Shown: piece by piece, positions 26,666 through 35,973 of the stretch
Position numbering within the stretch: position 1 is the stretch's first letter
Layout of the letters: every line of letters begins with the position of its first letter
Origin: Rossellomorea sp. y25
GTDB taxonomy: Bacteria; Bacillota; Bacilli; Bacillales; Bacillaceae_B
Length of the DNA: 64,000 bases
Direction: 5' to 3'
NCBI RefSeq assembly: GCF_038049935.1
Contig: NZ_CP145886.1
Coordinates: forward strand, 2,426,501-2,490,500
Translations under genes and position numbers: made by a program
The notes under the pieces: model-generated
The model's input: only the letters and a program-made list of their open reading frames with translations
What the model was told of the DNA's origin: nothing
Databases searched by the model: none

Positions 26666-27811
26666 TTAAGACGTTTGTCTAGCTTCTTGCTTTAGGCCTT
26701 TAATTAACACTTCGATCACTTCAGGGCGACTGAACGTTGAAGGGGGAACCTCCCCATTACGGAGCATTCCTCTCACTTTTGTCCCGGATAAAATAACGTG
26801 ATCGCTCTTATCATGAGGACAAGTCTTCGTAGTCGCCATCCCTTCGCATCTCTCACAGTAAAAACTATGCTCGAAGCGGAGAGGGGTAATCCCTATCTCT
26901 TCTTCATTGAACTGATCAAATATTTTCTGTGCATCATAGGTACCATAATAATCACCAACACCGGCATGATCTCTCCCGACGATAAAATGCGTGCATCCAT
27001 AATTTTTTCGTACCAGTGCATGGAAGATGGCTTCCCTTGGACCGGCGTACCTCATGGCAGCAGGGAAGACTCCTAAAAACACACGATCTTTAGGGTAATA
27101 GTTCTGTAATAGAACTTCATAGCTCTCCATTCTGATGCCCGCTGAGATATCATCCGCCTTTGTTTCGCCAACCAACGGATTTAAGAAGAGTGCATCCACG
27201 GTTTCCAATGCCGTTTTCTGAATATACTCATGGGCCCTGTGAACAGGATTTCTCGTTTGGAAACCGACAATCGTTTTCCATCCCTTTTCCTTAAACAACT
27301 TTCTCGTTTCACTTGGGTCAAATGTATACTCGTTGAACGGTTTGGAAAGACGTTTAATAAGGCTGATTTTCCCACCTACATACACATCTCCACGTTGGAA
27401 TAATTTCTTGACACCTGGATGATCCTTGTCGGTCGTTCCGTATACGAGAAGGGCTTCTTTCTGTTTGTCTGGTTCATAAATATCCTCGACTTCAATGAGG
27501 CCATATGTTTCCCCCTTATAAACAAGGCGGCTCTTTAAGCCTTTCTTTACGTCTCCTGCTTTTTCTTTTGCAATGGGCAAGGTAATCGGGATGCTCCACA
27601 CGCTGCCGTTTCGCAAACGTAAACTTTCTACTACATGTTGATAATCAACTTCAGTCAAGAATCCATTTATAGGGCTGTATGCACCTATTCCAATAAGTTC
27701 CAAATCACTTAACGCGGTTTCGTCTAACGGGATCTCATGGAGAATATCCTCATAGGGTTCTTCTGGTAAATATGATTGAACAAGCGTTCCTCCGTGGGGC
27801 TGTAAACTCAT
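26666..27811 (-). CDS. sat: Sulfate adenylyltransferase (ATP sulfurylase)
   Basis: The 381-residue homo-oligomeric enzyme makes APS from sulfate and ATP. Signatures are [10 protein letters not shown] at the start, the active-site [17 protein letters not shown] near residue 184 (the QxRNPxHRAH motif), [17 protein letters not shown] near residue 280, and the zinc-type [15 protein letters not shown] near residue 319. I use the second of two adjacent ATG codons, seven bases after AAGGAGG. There is no fused kinase domain; CysC is separate. Confidence 0.96.
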   Translation of the reverse strand: MSLQPHGGTLVQSYLPEEPYEDILHEIPLDETALSDLELIGIGAYSPINGFLTEVDYQHVVESLRLRNGSVWSIPITLPIAKEKAGDVKKGLKSRLVYKGETYGLIEVEDIYEPDKQKEALLVYGTTDKDHPGVKKLFQRGDVYVGGKISLIKRLSKPFNEYTFDPSETRKLFKEKGWKTIVGFQTRNPVHRAHEYIQKTALETVDALFLNPLVGETKADDISAGIRMESYEVLLQNYYPKDRVFLGVFPAAMRYAGPREAIFHALVRKNYGCTHFIVGRDHAGVGDYYGTYDAQKIFDQFNEEEIGITPLRFEHSFYCERCEGMATTKTCPHDKSDHVILSGTKVRGMLRNGEVPPSTFSRPEVIEVLIKGLKQEARQTS

Positions 27812-27852
27812 CATTTATCCTCCTTAACATATTGTTTTAATCGGAATTAAGA

Positions 27853-28917
27853 TTAAATTCCGCCTCCGTCTTCGTGAACGGATCGCCTTTCTTCATTGAT
27901 CACTCGCATGAGGGATAGTGCTCCCACAGTTGCGATAATGACGCTTATTGGAACCACAATCGAATATAGATCGCTATCGATCACGAGCTTTACTAAAAAA
28001 TATGAAATACTAAGTGAAATCAGGGGAGAGACCACCCATATTTTGACGATTTTTTTGACAATTTTCTTTTGCAGCATATGTTTGCCGTTCTTCGCCATCC
28101 CGAGGCCTATGATCGAGGACGAAGTAACCTGAGTAAGCGGAATCGGTAATCCATACAGTGAGCTCACCATCACAAGGATCGCTCCTGTAGAAGAAATGAG
28201 GATTCCTTCGGCTTTTGAATAGTGTGTAATTTTTTTCCCGTTTGTTTCCACTACTTTTTTCCCCATTATGATAGCTCCGAGGGCAACGAATAAGCCACCC
28301 AGCCAAATCCCCCGAGAAGGAGACATTAAACCCGCACCCACTAATGGACCGACGGCGTTGGCTACATTATTCATCCCTGCCGAAAACGCTTCAAAGAATC
28401 CGGCGATAATCAAAAGGTACGCAAGCCACCTTTTTTCAAAATGGAAACCACGCTTTTCAAGTTTTACTAAACATATACCGAATACCCATGTAATCCCGAA
28501 GGCAATGACCGGGACAATCACCCAGAATGACATGATTGTTAAAAGTGATTTCACATATAGAACTTGATATGCGACTCCAACTCCTACAACCGCTCCTACC
28601 GTTACTTCACTTGTAGACAGCGGGATCCCTATCACATTTGCAAGGAACAAGGATATGGTGGCGGATAACAAAATGATGACCACGATTTTGATGGAGAGTA
28701 CATGCTGCGGGATAATCCCTGAACTAATGGTTTTAACTACTTCTCCACCACCAAGAACAGCACCACTCAGGACACCTGCAGCGCAGATCCATAATGAATT
28801 CCTGATGTTTTTTATTGCTCCTGCACCATACGCAACCCCCATCGATGCTGCCGCTCCGCTGGCACCAATGTTCATAGCGAAGAACAAGCTTATGATCAGG
28901 GCGAATGTTTCAAGCAA
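27853..28917 (-). CDS. cysP: Pit-family sulfate permease (CysP-like)
   Basis: The 354-residue membrane protein has about ten or more hydrophobic segments and the Pit/PHO-4 duplicated signature: the first copy has FFAMNIGASGAAASMGVA and the second has FSAGMNNVANAVGPLVGAG. In Bacillus subtilis the equivalent gene (ylnA) encodes the sulfate permease CysP. Its position between cysH and sat points to sulfate or thiosulfate rather than phosphate. The start is a TTG, with AGAGGTGA just upstream. It is followed by sat after 41 bases. Confidence 0.9.
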   Translation of the reverse strand: MLETFALIISLFFAMNIGASGAAASMGVAYGAGAIKNIRNSLWICAAGVLSGAVLGGGEVVKTISSGIIPQHVLSIKIVVIILLSATISLFLANVIGIPLSTSEVTVGAVVGVGVAYQVLYVKSLLTIMSFWVIVPVIAFGITWVFGICLVKLEKRGFHFEKRWLAYLLIIAGFFEAFSAGMNNVANAVGPLVGAGLMSPSRGIWLGGLFVALGAIIMGKKVVETNGKKITHYSKAEGILISSTGAILVMVSSLYGLPIPLTQVTSSSIIGLGMAKNGKHMLQKKIVKKIVKIWVVSPLISLSISYFLVKLVIDSDLYSIVVPISVIIATVGALSLMRVINEERRSVHEDGGGI

Positions 28918-28933
28918 AGAATGTCACCTCTTT

Positions 28934-29632
28934 TTAATGAAGACCGCATTCGGTTTTCCCTTTTCCTTTCCATCTACCGGAGCGAAGATCATTGATGTCT
29001 ATGGATGGTGTTGTACAATGGAAGCATCCGATACTTGGATACCCCTGATCATGAAGTGGATTATAGGATAGGTTATGCTTATGGACATACCTCCAAATCT
29101 CCTTCCACGTCCAGTGAATCAATGGACAAATCTTAACTGATTGAAACTTGTCATCCTTATTGATGAATTCAACCTGACTTCTTGTAGGTGATTGTTCTCT
29201 TCTTAATCCTGAGATCCAAGCATTCCCTTTGGATAAGGAATCTTTTAAAGGGTCAAGCTTTCGAATTTGACAGCATTGATTGGGGTTTCTCTCCCACAAC
29301 TTATCTCCATATGTTCCTGCTTGCTCTTGGAGCGTTAATTCAGGCTTTTTCATATGAATGGTGATACCAGGATACTTCTCCTTCACCTTTTCAATCGTTT
29401 CATAGGTTTCCTTGAAATGAACACCTGTATCAAGAAATACTATGGCTGCTTTCGGTTGCACTTTGGTTAGGAGATCGATTAATACAATCCCTTCAATGCC
29501 AAAACTGCATGCATATACGACACTTTCACCATAATGATCATACGTCCACTCAAGGACGTTAAGCGCTCCTTTATAGACCGGATCAATTTCAAAATTGATG
29601 GATGGTTTTTTCCAAGTTTGATAGGTTAACAT
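28934..29632 (-). CDS. cysH: APS/PAPS reductase
   Basis: The 232-residue enzyme reduces APS or PAPS to sulfite with thioredoxin. The nucleotide-binding [14 protein letters not shown] is near residue 43 and [12 protein letters not shown] near residue 141. Paired cysteines [10 protein letters not shown] and GCFHCTTP indicate a [4Fe-4S] cluster, as in APS reductases and Bacillus CysH, and the catalytic Cys lies in the C-terminal TECGLH. The operon also has APS kinase, so both APS and PAPS could be used. A hairpin with a T run lies between this gene and the upstream yezD. Confidence 0.95.
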   Translation of the reverse strand: MLTYQTWKKPSINFEIDPVYKGALNVLEWTYDHYGESVVYACSFGIEGIVLIDLLTKVQPKAAIVFLDTGVHFKETYETIEKVKEKYPGITIHMKKPELTLQEQAGTYGDKLWERNPNQCCQIRKLDPLKDSLSKGNAWISGLRREQSPTRSQVEFINKDDKFQSVKICPLIHWTWKEIWRYVHKHNLSYNPLHDQGYPSIGCFHCTTPSIDINDLRSGRWKGKGKTECGLH

Positions 29633-29656
29633 GATACACCCCTTTCCCGCTCATCC

Positions 29657-29715
29657 AAACAAAAAGAGGCGATAACAAGATATAGGAATTTCCTTTATCT
29701 GTGTTATGCGCCTCT
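29657..29715 (-). terminator. Terminator-like hairpin between yezD and cysH
   Basis: On the minus strand AGAGGCG-C-ATAACA pairs with TGTTATCGCCTCT around a loop, with one bulged C, and is followed by TTTTTG. It sits inside the operon and would cut cysH transcription unless read through. Confidence 0.75.
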
Positions 29716-29731
29716 AGTTTGTCTAGTCAGC

Positions 29732-29887
29732 TTATTTAATTCGCACTTTCTCGTTTTTCTCCAATTGAATGACTTTACCGTCCTGAACCACAATTGTAAT
29801 CGATCCAAAACTCATCGTCTTCAACATCGAAGTGATCTTTTCGACTACCACATCATAATCTGCTTCTTGATTTTTTTCTTTAGTCAC
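29732..29887 (-). CDS. yezD: YezD-family small protein
   Basis: A 51-residue frame starting with GTG at 29887 and ending TAA. The sequence contains SMLKTMSFGSITIVVQDGKV and ends VIQLEKNEKVRIK, which is the YezD (DUF2292) family pattern. GGGGG lies seven bases before the GTG. YezD-type genes commonly head sulfate assimilation operons, and this one lies between a SAM-I riboswitch and cysH. The role is unknown; a small regulatory or cofactor-related helper of sulfur assimilation is a guess. It is too short for most gene-length cut-offs. Confidence 0.85.
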   Translation of the reverse strand: MTKEKNQEADYDVVVEKITSMLKTMSFGSITIVVQDGKVIQLEKNEKVRIK

Positions 29888-29930
29888 ATGATTCCCCCAA
29901 TTTTTATCTTATCCAGAAAAACATGAATGA

Positions 29931-29962
29931 AAAAAAACAACCCTCCATTTTGGAAAGTTGTT
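29931..29962 (-). terminator. SAM riboswitch terminator
   Basis: Minus-strand CAACTTTCCA pairs with TGGAGGGTTG (two G-U pairs) around AAA, followed by eight T. Confidence 0.9.
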
Positions 29963-29974
29963 CAGGTAAGGATA

Positions 29975-30080
29975 CCTTATCTTCCAAAATGACTTCACAT
30001 TTTGCTGGAATTAGCACCTTACATAACGTAGGTTGCTGGGCTTCGCAGGGCCAGATCCCTCCACCACTCTGGATAAGAGT
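29975..30080 (-). ncRNA. SAM-I riboswitch (S-box)
   Basis: On the minus strand the order is CTTATCCAGAG, GGTGGAGGGA, TGGCCCTGCGAAGCCCAGCA (with the GAAGCCC core), AAGGTGCTAATTCCAGCA and GATAAG, i.e. the full S-box aptamer with its P1 strands CTTATC/GATAAG. It lies before yezD-cysH; SAM binding should lower expression of the sulfur assimilation operon. Confidence 0.96.
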
Positions 30081-30100
30081 TATTAATTTTAATATTCTAA

Positions 30101-30128
30101 ATAATATCATATTCTACAAGGAAGTCAA
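30101..30128 (-). promoter_or_regulatory. Promoter of the SAM-I leader and sulfur assimilation operon
   Basis: Minus-strand TTGACT (30128-30123) and TATTAT (30106-30101), 16-base spacer, about 20 bases before the aptamer. Confidence 0.75.
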
Positions 30129-30243
30129 CCCGAGTTTCTCTATCGGATTTATGTCTTTTGGCTTATTTTTCTTGCAAAGCCTTCATTCTCTTTATTTCTA
30201 TTCGCTTTATTAACGCTATAGGACACTATTTTCACCTGAGTGA

Positions 30244-30645
30244 TCAAAATAATTGAAAGATTAATTTACCCTCGATCACTTTTTTCTGGTCCTGGTTGAC
30301 CGCAAAAACTTTAAAATGTATGAGATCATCCTGTTTTTCTGATACTTCTGCAATCAATGTAATGACATCGTTCAATAAAACCATCCCTTTAAACCGGACG
30401 GTGTACTCTTTGATATATCCTTCTTCATAAAGATCACTAAAAAGCTTGGAGACATTGCCCATCGTCCACATGCCATGAGCAATGACTCCTGGAAGACCCA
30501 GTTTATGCGCCTCCTCATCGATCGTATGAATGGGGTTATAATCCCCCGAGGCTCCTGCATATTTGATTAAGTCGATTCTCGAGACTGGACCTAACTCAAC
30601 AAGGGGAAGGATTTCACCTATATTAAAGGATGATAGTTTAGTCAT
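30244..30645 (-). CDS. MaoC-like (R)-specific enoyl-CoA hydratase
   Basis: The 133-residue hot-dog-fold protein has the hydratase-2 motif YAGASGDYNPIHTIDEEA near residues 29-46, with the catalytic Asp and His of GDYNPIH. The following GLPGVIAHGMWTMGNVSKL is the usual substrate tunnel segment. It probably forms a heteromer with the product of the upstream gene, which has the MaoC N-terminal fold; the two overlap by four bases (ATGA). It hydrates a trans-2-enoyl-CoA. It is the last gene of the acyl-CoA cluster, and no clear terminator follows. Confidence 0.87.
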   Translation of the reverse strand: MTKLSSFNIGEILPLVELGPVSRIDLIKYAGASGDYNPIHTIDEEAHKLGLPGVIAHGMWTMGNVSKLFSDLYEEGYIKEYTVRFKGMVLLNDVITLIAEVSEKQDDLIHFKVFAVNQDQKKVIEGKLIFQLF

Positions 30646-31091
30646 ATTCCCAACCTCTCTTTAACCGCTTCAGTGATAATGACAATCGCTTCGGAAGTGA
30701 AAACCCTTTTCCCTCCTGAATCTTCACCGATGTCTTCTATTACAAGAAAACCAAGTGTTCCACCCGATCCTTTCCGTTCATAGTAATCTTTTATTTTCGT
30801 GTAACACTGAATACATTCCCCGACCTTCAGTGGTCTTTCATAGTGAAAAGATTGTTCACCATGAATTAACCCGACGTTCGGTAAATGAAAACCTTCAATC
30901 GTTCCATAGTCGAACACTCTGGGAAAAGTGGGGGGAGGGATATTCCCCCTGAACCTGGATCTCTTTCCTGCTTCTTTATCAACATAAATGGGATTGAGAT
31001 CTCCAATGGCTTCGGCAAACTTACGGACCGCTCCTTTTTCCACACAATTTTCTACGGAAGTTGAGCGTTTACCAATATAAGATTCAAACAT
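30642..31091 (-). CDS. MaoC N-terminal-type (FAS1-like) dehydratase subunit
   Basis: The 149-residue product is a MaoC_dehydrat_N-type hot-dog protein: FAEAIGDLNPIYVDKEAGKR near residue 25, IPPPTFPRVF and GLIHGEQSFHYERPLKVGE near residue 75. Such subunits (compare mycobacterial HadA-like proteins) pair with a catalytic MaoC partner, here encoded directly downstream. I use the ATG at 31091, which follows GAGGTG by six bases; a GTG at 31100 is the alternative. Substrate is inferred to be an enoyl- or hydroxyacyl-CoA of the pathway. Confidence 0.82.
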   Translation of the reverse strand: MFESYIGKRSTSVENCVEKGAVRKFAEAIGDLNPIYVDKEAGKRSRFRGNIPPPTFPRVFDYGTIEGFHLPNVGLIHGEQSFHYERPLKVGECIQCYTKIKDYYERKGSGGTLGFLVIEDIGEDSGGKRVFTSEAIVIITEAVKERLGI

Positions 31092-31112
31092 ATCCTTCAC
31101 CTCTTTCTCCCT

Positions 31113-31871
31113 TTAGGCTTTCGGCCCGCCAGCTACGTATAGGACTTGACCGTTAACGAATGACGAGCTTTCATCCGCAAAAAACGCCACTGCATTCGCT
31201 ATATCTTCCGGCTGCCCGCTCCTTCCTACAGGAATTCCTTGAAGACTCGCTTCCACCAGTTGTTCAAAGGGGATTCCGATCCGCTTCGCCGTTTCTCTAG
31301 TCATTTCCGTTTCGATGAATCCGGGGGCGACTGCATTGGTCGTAATGCCCAGAGGTCCAAGCTCTATTGCCAGAGTTTTCGTTAAACCTTGAAGACCTGC
31401 TTTAGCGGTAGCGTAATTTGCCTGTCCGCGGTTACCGAGTGCAGAGGTAGACGAGATATTAATAATACGGCCATACCTGTTCTTCACCATATGACCTTGC
31501 GCTGCCTTTGCTACGTTAAATGATCCTTTCAAATGCACATCCATGACCGTTTGCCAATCGTTATCGGTCATTTTAAATAGCAAATTGTCTCTGATGACTC
31601 CTGCATTGTTGATGACAATATCAACGGAGCCGAAAGTTTCATAGACTTCGTTTATGGCCTCTTCTACTTCCCGGGATTCTATTACATTCGCAACTTTTGT
31701 ATATATTTCATACTTTTTCAATTCCTCGCTGATTTCCAAAAGTGCCTCTTCATTCACGTCAATGATGGCAACCATTGCCCCTTCTTCTGCAAAGAGCTTT
31801 GCAATCGCTTTACCGATCCCCCGGCTCCCGCCTGTTACTAAAGCTACTTTTCCTCTAAATCTATCACCCAT
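31113..31871 (-). CDS. SDR-family 3-hydroxyacyl-CoA / 3-oxoacyl reductase (FabG-like)
   Basis: The 252-residue classical SDR has the coenzyme motif TGGSRGIG near residues 14-21, NNAG near residue 88, the catalytic Ser in ISSTSALG and the YATAKAG Tyr-Lys pair near residue 151, all intact. An acidic Asp after the second strand (IIDVNEEA) suggests NAD(H) preference. It would interconvert a 3-hydroxyacyl-CoA and its keto form. It lies between the second acyl-CoA dehydrogenase and the MaoC pair, with AGGGAGG before the start. Confidence 0.88.
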   Translation of the reverse strand: MGDRFRGKVALVTGGSRGIGKAIAKLFAEEGAMVAIIDVNEEALLEISEELKKYEIYTKVANVIESREVEEAINEVYETFGSVDIVINNAGVIRDNLLFKMTDNDWQTVMDVHLKGSFNVAKAAQGHMVKNRYGRIINISSTSALGNRGQANYATAKAGLQGLTKTLAIELGPLGITTNAVAPGFIETEMTRETAKRIGIPFEQLVEASLQGIPVGRSGQPEDIANAVAFFADESSSFVNGQVLYVAGGPKA

Positions 31872-31892
31872 TCACATTACCTCCCTATTCCT

Positions 31893-33068
31893 TTAAACAA
31901 ATTGGCCCACTTTTACATGCCCTTTTAATAGATTCCGTGAAATGATCAGTTTTTGAATTTCATCAGTACCATCATAAATCCGCCACAATCTTGCTTCACG
32001 ATACCAGCGTTCGATGGGAAGCTCTCTTGTGTAGCCCATCCCTCCGTGAATTTGAAGGACCCGATCCACTACCCGATTGCCCATATTCGATCCGTACAGC
32101 TTGGCAATCGATGCAACATGGCGATTATCTTCTCCTTGATCCAGCGTGAATGCTGCATTTAGCACAAGCCATCTGGCAGCTTCAATTTCCACGGCAGAGT
32201 CAGCGATCTTCCATTGAATCGCTTGTCTATCCGCGATTGGCTTTCCAAATGTCTCCCTTTCCTTTGAATAGTCAATCGCCATTTGAAGTAAGCGTTCCGC
32301 TGCTCCTACCGCTTGTGCCCCTACAATCCACCGTGCGAACCCGATCCATTCCAGGCCAAGATTGTAGCCACCATCAATTTCACCCAGAATATTTTCTTCA
32401 GGCACCCGCACGTCATCAAAAAACAGACTGGCCGGTCCCCATTCCCCCATGGTATGAATGTATTCAGATGTCCATCCCATCCTACGATCGGCAATAAAAC
32501 AGGTTACTCCGTCCCGACCCGTTCGCCGATGCTTTTCCTTATCGGTCACCGCCATGACCATGACAAAGTCTGCTTCATTTCCGCCCGTAATAAAGGTTTT
32601 TTCACCATTTAACACCCACTCATTTCCATCCTTCACTGCGGTCATCCGAATGTTTTGAGTATCGGATCCAGCTCCCGGTTCCGTCATGGCGAAGCAGGAC
32701 TTTTTCTCTCCGTTTATAGTGGGGATCAAATAGTTCTTTTTCTGTTCTTCGTTGGCATAGTATAGGATGTTGTCTGCATAACCACCGAAACTGAAAGGCA
32801 CAAAGGTTTTGGAGATTTCCATATATACAATGGCCATCATCATTTGCCCGAGATCCGCTCCGCCGTACTCTTCTGGTGTATTGATCCCCCAGAACCCTGC
32901 TTCCTTTGCTTTTAACTGTAGCTCATTTCTTTTTTCCGGGGAAAGACTTGGTTTTCCTTCCCGTTCATTTCTTAGCACTTCATTTTCTAAAGGTATAAGT
33001 TCTTTCTCAACAAATTTACGGATGGTTTTTTGAATCATCCTTTGTTCATCTGATAACCGTAAGTTCAT
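31893..33068 (-). CDS. Acyl-CoA dehydrogenase (conventional type)
   Basis: The 391-residue FAD enzyme has typical signatures: CFAMTEPGAGSDTQNIRMTA near residue 119, NGEKTFITGG near residue 147, ERETFGKPIADRQAIQWKIAD near residue 265 and the C-terminal YRDA-like RLWRIYDGTDEIQKLIISR. The G-T-D-E-I-Q ending is that of ordinary acyl-CoA dehydrogenases, unlike the second homologue at 39.5-40.7 kb. It would introduce the 2,3-double bond into an acyl-CoA. The site is AGGGGGGAA before the ATG. Confidence 0.92.
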   Translation of the reverse strand: MNLRLSDEQRMIQKTIRKFVEKELIPLENEVLRNEREGKPSLSPEKRNELQLKAKEAGFWGINTPEEYGGADLGQMMMAIVYMEISKTFVPFSFGGYADNILYYANEEQKKNYLIPTINGEKKSCFAMTEPGAGSDTQNIRMTAVKDGNEWVLNGEKTFITGGNEADFVMVMAVTDKEKHRRTGRDGVTCFIADRRMGWTSEYIHTMGEWGPASLFFDDVRVPEENILGEIDGGYNLGLEWIGFARWIVGAQAVGAAERLLQMAIDYSKERETFGKPIADRQAIQWKIADSAVEIEAARWLVLNAAFTLDQGEDNRHVASIAKLYGSNMGNRVVDRVLQIHGGMGYTRELPIERWYREARLWRIYDGTDEIQKLIISRNLLKGHVKVGQFV

Positions 33069-33090
33069 ACCGGTTCCCCCCTATAAAGTC

Positions 33091-34071
33091 CTAGAATTTT
33101 GGTTGCAGGATTACCTTTCCTACCGTTTTTCTTGCCTGCATGAGTGAATGAACCTTTGCTGCTTCTTCTAAAGGAAACACATGACCAACCGTTACTTTCA
33201 ATTCCCCGGACGCGACGTAATGAAAGATTTCATGAAGGGTTTTCTGGGTAAGTTCGGAATCTCTCATGAGAGGAGGGAGGAAGAACCCGATAACAGATTG
33301 ATTCTTTGCCATCAATGAAGAAGGATAAAATCTGCTCTGCTCCCCGCTTGCTACTCCGTAAATGACCATTCTTCCGAAATAGTCGAGACATTTTAACGTT
33401 TTATAGAAAATGTCACCGCCAGCCATCTCCAATGCCAGATTTACGCCCTTTCCATTTGTTGCTTCTAAGACGTCTGCTTCCCAGCCATCCTGAGTGTAGT
33501 TGACTAATACGTCTGCCCCCATTTCCCCAGCAAGACGTAACTTTTCCTCTGTACTGGCCGTGGCAATCACCTTACCTGCTCCAAAACGTTTTGCCAGTTG
33601 GACGGCAAGCAGGCCAACGCCACCAGCAGCTGCATGAATGAGGACGGCTTCTCCCTGTTGCACTCTTCCCAATGTTTTCAAAATATGATAGGCACTTAAA
33701 CCCTGAACAGGGATGGCGGCAGCTTCTTTGAAATCCAATCCATATGGGAGGGGGATCACCGAACGCTCATCTGTCAGGGCAAATTCTGCATAACCTCCGG
33801 AATCCATCATGGCTACAACCCGGTCTCCCTTTCTTACTCTCGTCACATCTTCTCCCACTTCAGTGACGATTCCCGCCACTTCAGAACCCGGAATATATGG
33901 GAGTGGGGTTTTTACCACATATTGCCCTTCCCGTCTTGCTGTATCAGCATAATTGACTGCAGATGCATGAACTTCGATAAGGACTTCTCTACCTTGAGGC
34001 ACCGGAACATTTATATCCACATTCTCTAATACATTAGGGCTTCCAAACTCTTTAAACTGAATGGCTTTCAT
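33091..34071 (-). CDS. Zinc-less MDR-family NAD(P)H:quinone oxidoreductase
   Basis: The 326-residue medium-chain reductase has VEVHASAVNYADTARREGQY near residue 30, IPGSEVAGIVTEVGEDV near residue 59, and the Rossmann motif HAAAGGVGLLAVQLAKRFGA near residue 145. The structural and catalytic zinc cysteines of alcohol dehydrogenases are absent, so this is the QOR/crotonyl-type branch. In an acyl-CoA pathway it may reduce a quinone or an enoyl intermediate. Neighbours are an enoyl-CoA hydratase and an acyl-CoA dehydrogenase gene. Confidence 0.86.
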   Translation of the reverse strand: MKAIQFKEFGSPNVLENVDINVPVPQGREVLIEVHASAVNYADTARREGQYVVKTPLPYIPGSEVAGIVTEVGEDVTRVRKGDRVVAMMDSGGYAEFALTDERSVIPLPYGLDFKEAAAIPVQGLSAYHILKTLGRVQQGEAVLIHAAAGGVGLLAVQLAKRFGAGKVIATASTEEKLRLAGEMGADVLVNYTQDGWEADVLEATNGKGVNLALEMAGGDIFYKTLKCLDYFGRMVIYGVASGEQSRFYPSSLMAKNQSVIGFFLPPLMRDSELTQKTLHEIFHYVASGELKVTVGHVFPLEEAAKVHSLMQARKTVGKVILQPKF

Positions 34072-34082
34072 CCTAATCCCTC

Positions 34083-34859
34083 CTATTTCCCTGAAAAAGA
34101 TGGTCTTCTTTTTTCTTTAAATGCTGAAACTCCCTCAGCATGATCTTCAGTTGAAATCATCATTGTTTGTGTGATTCGTTCTTGTTCAAGTATTTCATTC
34201 AATGATGTGGTGAATGAACGATCAATCATTTTCTTCATCATTCCATATGCTTTACTTGGACCCAAGGCTAATTCCTGAGCCCAATCAGTTGTTTCCTCTT
34301 CAAGTCTTTCAGAAGGGACAATACGGTTTACCACACCTAAGTCATACATTCTTCTTACAGCCACAGGTTCTGCTGAAAAGAAGAATTCTTTCGCTAAATG
34401 AGGACCGATGATGCGTGGAAGAAAATACGAACCTCCGCCATCGGATATAAGACCTACTTTAGAGAAGCTTAAAGCAAATTGACTATCTTCTGAAGCGATA
34501 ATCAAATCGCAGGAGAGGGCCAGATTAAATCCGGCACCTGCTGCAAAGCCGTGTACCGAGGCGATGACCGGTTTATCTATTTCCTTAATCGCTTTAATGC
34601 ATGTATTTAATATCCCGATATGTTCATAGACTTCTGTTGATGTGGCGCTCCCCATTGTTTTCACGTCGCCGCCTGCAGAAAAGGCCCTCCCGGCACCGCG
34701 AATCACAATGGCTCTAATTTCCTCATTATGTTCTGCTTGCTGGAGTGCTTCGACGATTCCCGTAAGCATGCTCTCATCAAAGGAATTCAAGCTATCCGGT
34801 CTGTTTAATGTCAATGTAAGCACCCGGTCAGTGGTTTCAATTAGTAAAGAGGTTTTCAT
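34083..34859 (-). CDS. Enoyl-CoA hydratase/isomerase family protein
   Basis: The 258-residue crotonase-fold protein has LTLNRPDSLNSFDESML near residue 16, the oxyanion-hole sequence RGAGRAFSAGGDVKTMG near residue 54, and SVHGFAAGAGFNLALSCDLIIASED near residue 99. The usual Glu of hydratases around the AVRRMYDLGVVNRIV segment is not certain, so isomerase or another crotonase reaction is possible. I use the ATG at 34859, 12 bases after AAGGAG; the longer frame from 34916 would overlap the upstream kinase gene. Confidence 0.88.
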   Translation of the reverse strand: MKTSLLIETTDRVLTLTLNRPDSLNSFDESMLTGIVEALQQAEHNEEIRAIVIRGAGRAFSAGGDVKTMGSATSTEVYEHIGILNTCIKAIKEIDKPVIASVHGFAAGAGFNLALSCDLIIASEDSQFALSFSKVGLISDGGGSYFLPRIIGPHLAKEFFFSAEPVAVRRMYDLGVVNRIVPSERLEEETTDWAQELALGPSKAYGMMKKMIDRSFTTSLNEILEQERITQTMMISTEDHAEGVSAFKEKRRPSFSGK

Positions 34860-34881
34860 CGTTTCGATCATCTCCTTGTCT

Positions 34882-35958
34882 TTATTCCTGGCGCTCGAAT
34901 GCAGCTTGATTTCCAAGGGTGATTAAAGATTCCGCAAACCGATCAAATTGAGAAAATCGTGGATCCCTGGTTTGCCCCATCTTAAAGCGGTAATAGATTT
35001 GTTGCACAATGACTGCGAGCTTAAAGTAAGCAAAAGATAAATAAAAATGGATATGGTTCACGTCCCTGCCGCTTTTCCTGGCATACTCTTCGATAAATTG
35101 CCTTCTGCTGTAAAAACCGTCCATGATCGTTACCGGAGGCTTTCCAAGACCGAACTTTAATAACTCGGGATCATCATTCTGTATCCAATACCCCATAGCG
35201 ACACCTAAATCTGCAAGGGGATCGCCAACGGTCGCCATCTCCCAGTCAAATAACCCCACCATGGATTTCATGTCAGAAGAAAACATGGCATTGTTTAATT
35301 TATAATCATAATGAATGATTGTCGATTCAGCATTTCCTGGTACATTCTTTATCAACCAGTGTGTCAGCTGATCTACTTCACCAATTTCACTTGTTTTGGC
35401 ACGCTCGTAACGATTGATCCACCCGTGTACTTGTCTTTCCATAAAATGTTCGGGCTTACTGATTTCATTAAGAGTTGTTTTTCTGTGATCAATGGAATGA
35501 AGTTCCACCAGTTTAGAAACCATTTCCTCCGATATTCTCCTGCAGACATCTGGGGTTACATGGAGATGCGGGGGAAAGGAAGTATCAAATACTTCACCCC
35601 TTTTTCGCTCCATGATAAAAAATGGGCTGCCTACGATCCTTTCATCATCAGAGAATACATACGGCTCCGGTGTAACCCCGAATAGTGGTTGAATTTCTGA
35701 AAGAATCCTAAATTCTCTTTTCATATCATGAGCTTTTGGAGCCACGGGTCCCAAGGGAGGCCGTCTCAGAACACCTTCCCATTCACCCATTTTTAATAAA
35801 TACGTCAGATTTGAGTGTCCCGCAGAAAATTGCCTTATGGATAGGTCTTCTTGAATGAAGTTAGGGAAATGCTCATTCAAGAAGTATTTTAAATTGGTTA
35901 CATTCAGTTCTTCTCCTTGTCGCACCGCTACCGTTTCATATCCTGTTTTTTCAGTCAT
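34882..35958 (-). CDS. APH-type phosphotransferase, ACAD10/11-kinase or LvaA-like
   Basis: The 358-residue protein kinase-like enzyme has the aminoglycoside-phosphotransferase fold: LSIRQFSAGHSNLTYLLKMG near residue 40, the catalytic loop IIHYDYKLNNAMF near residue 215, and the metal-binding GLFDWEMATVGDPLADLG near residue 237. This subgroup occurs fused to acyl-CoA dehydrogenase in animal ACAD10/11 and as separate LvaA in Pseudomonas, where it phosphorylates a 4-hydroxyacyl-CoA. A matching dehydrogenase is encoded in the same cluster, so the same chemistry is likely. AGGGAGGGG precedes the ATG. Confidence 0.87.
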   Translation of the reverse strand: MTEKTGYETVAVRQGEELNVTNLKYFLNEHFPNFIQEDLSIRQFSAGHSNLTYLLKMGEWEGVLRRPPLGPVAPKAHDMKREFRILSEIQPLFGVTPEPYVFSDDERIVGSPFFIMERKRGEVFDTSFPPHLHVTPDVCRRISEEMVSKLVELHSIDHRKTTLNEISKPEHFMERQVHGWINRYERAKTSEIGEVDQLTHWLIKNVPGNAESTIIHYDYKLNNAMFSSDMKSMVGLFDWEMATVGDPLADLGVAMGYWIQNDDPELLKFGLGKPPVTIMDGFYSRRQFIEEYARKSGRDVNHIHFYLSFAYFKLAVIVQQIYYRFKMGQTRDPRFSQFDRFAESLITLGNQAAFERQE

Positions 35959-35973
35959 GTTACCCCTCCCTAA

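Noticed and set aside
27853..28917. Phosphate transporter as the function of the Pit-family gene
   Set aside because: Pit homology alone would suggest phosphate, but the position inside the sulfate operon favours the CysP sulfate permease role.
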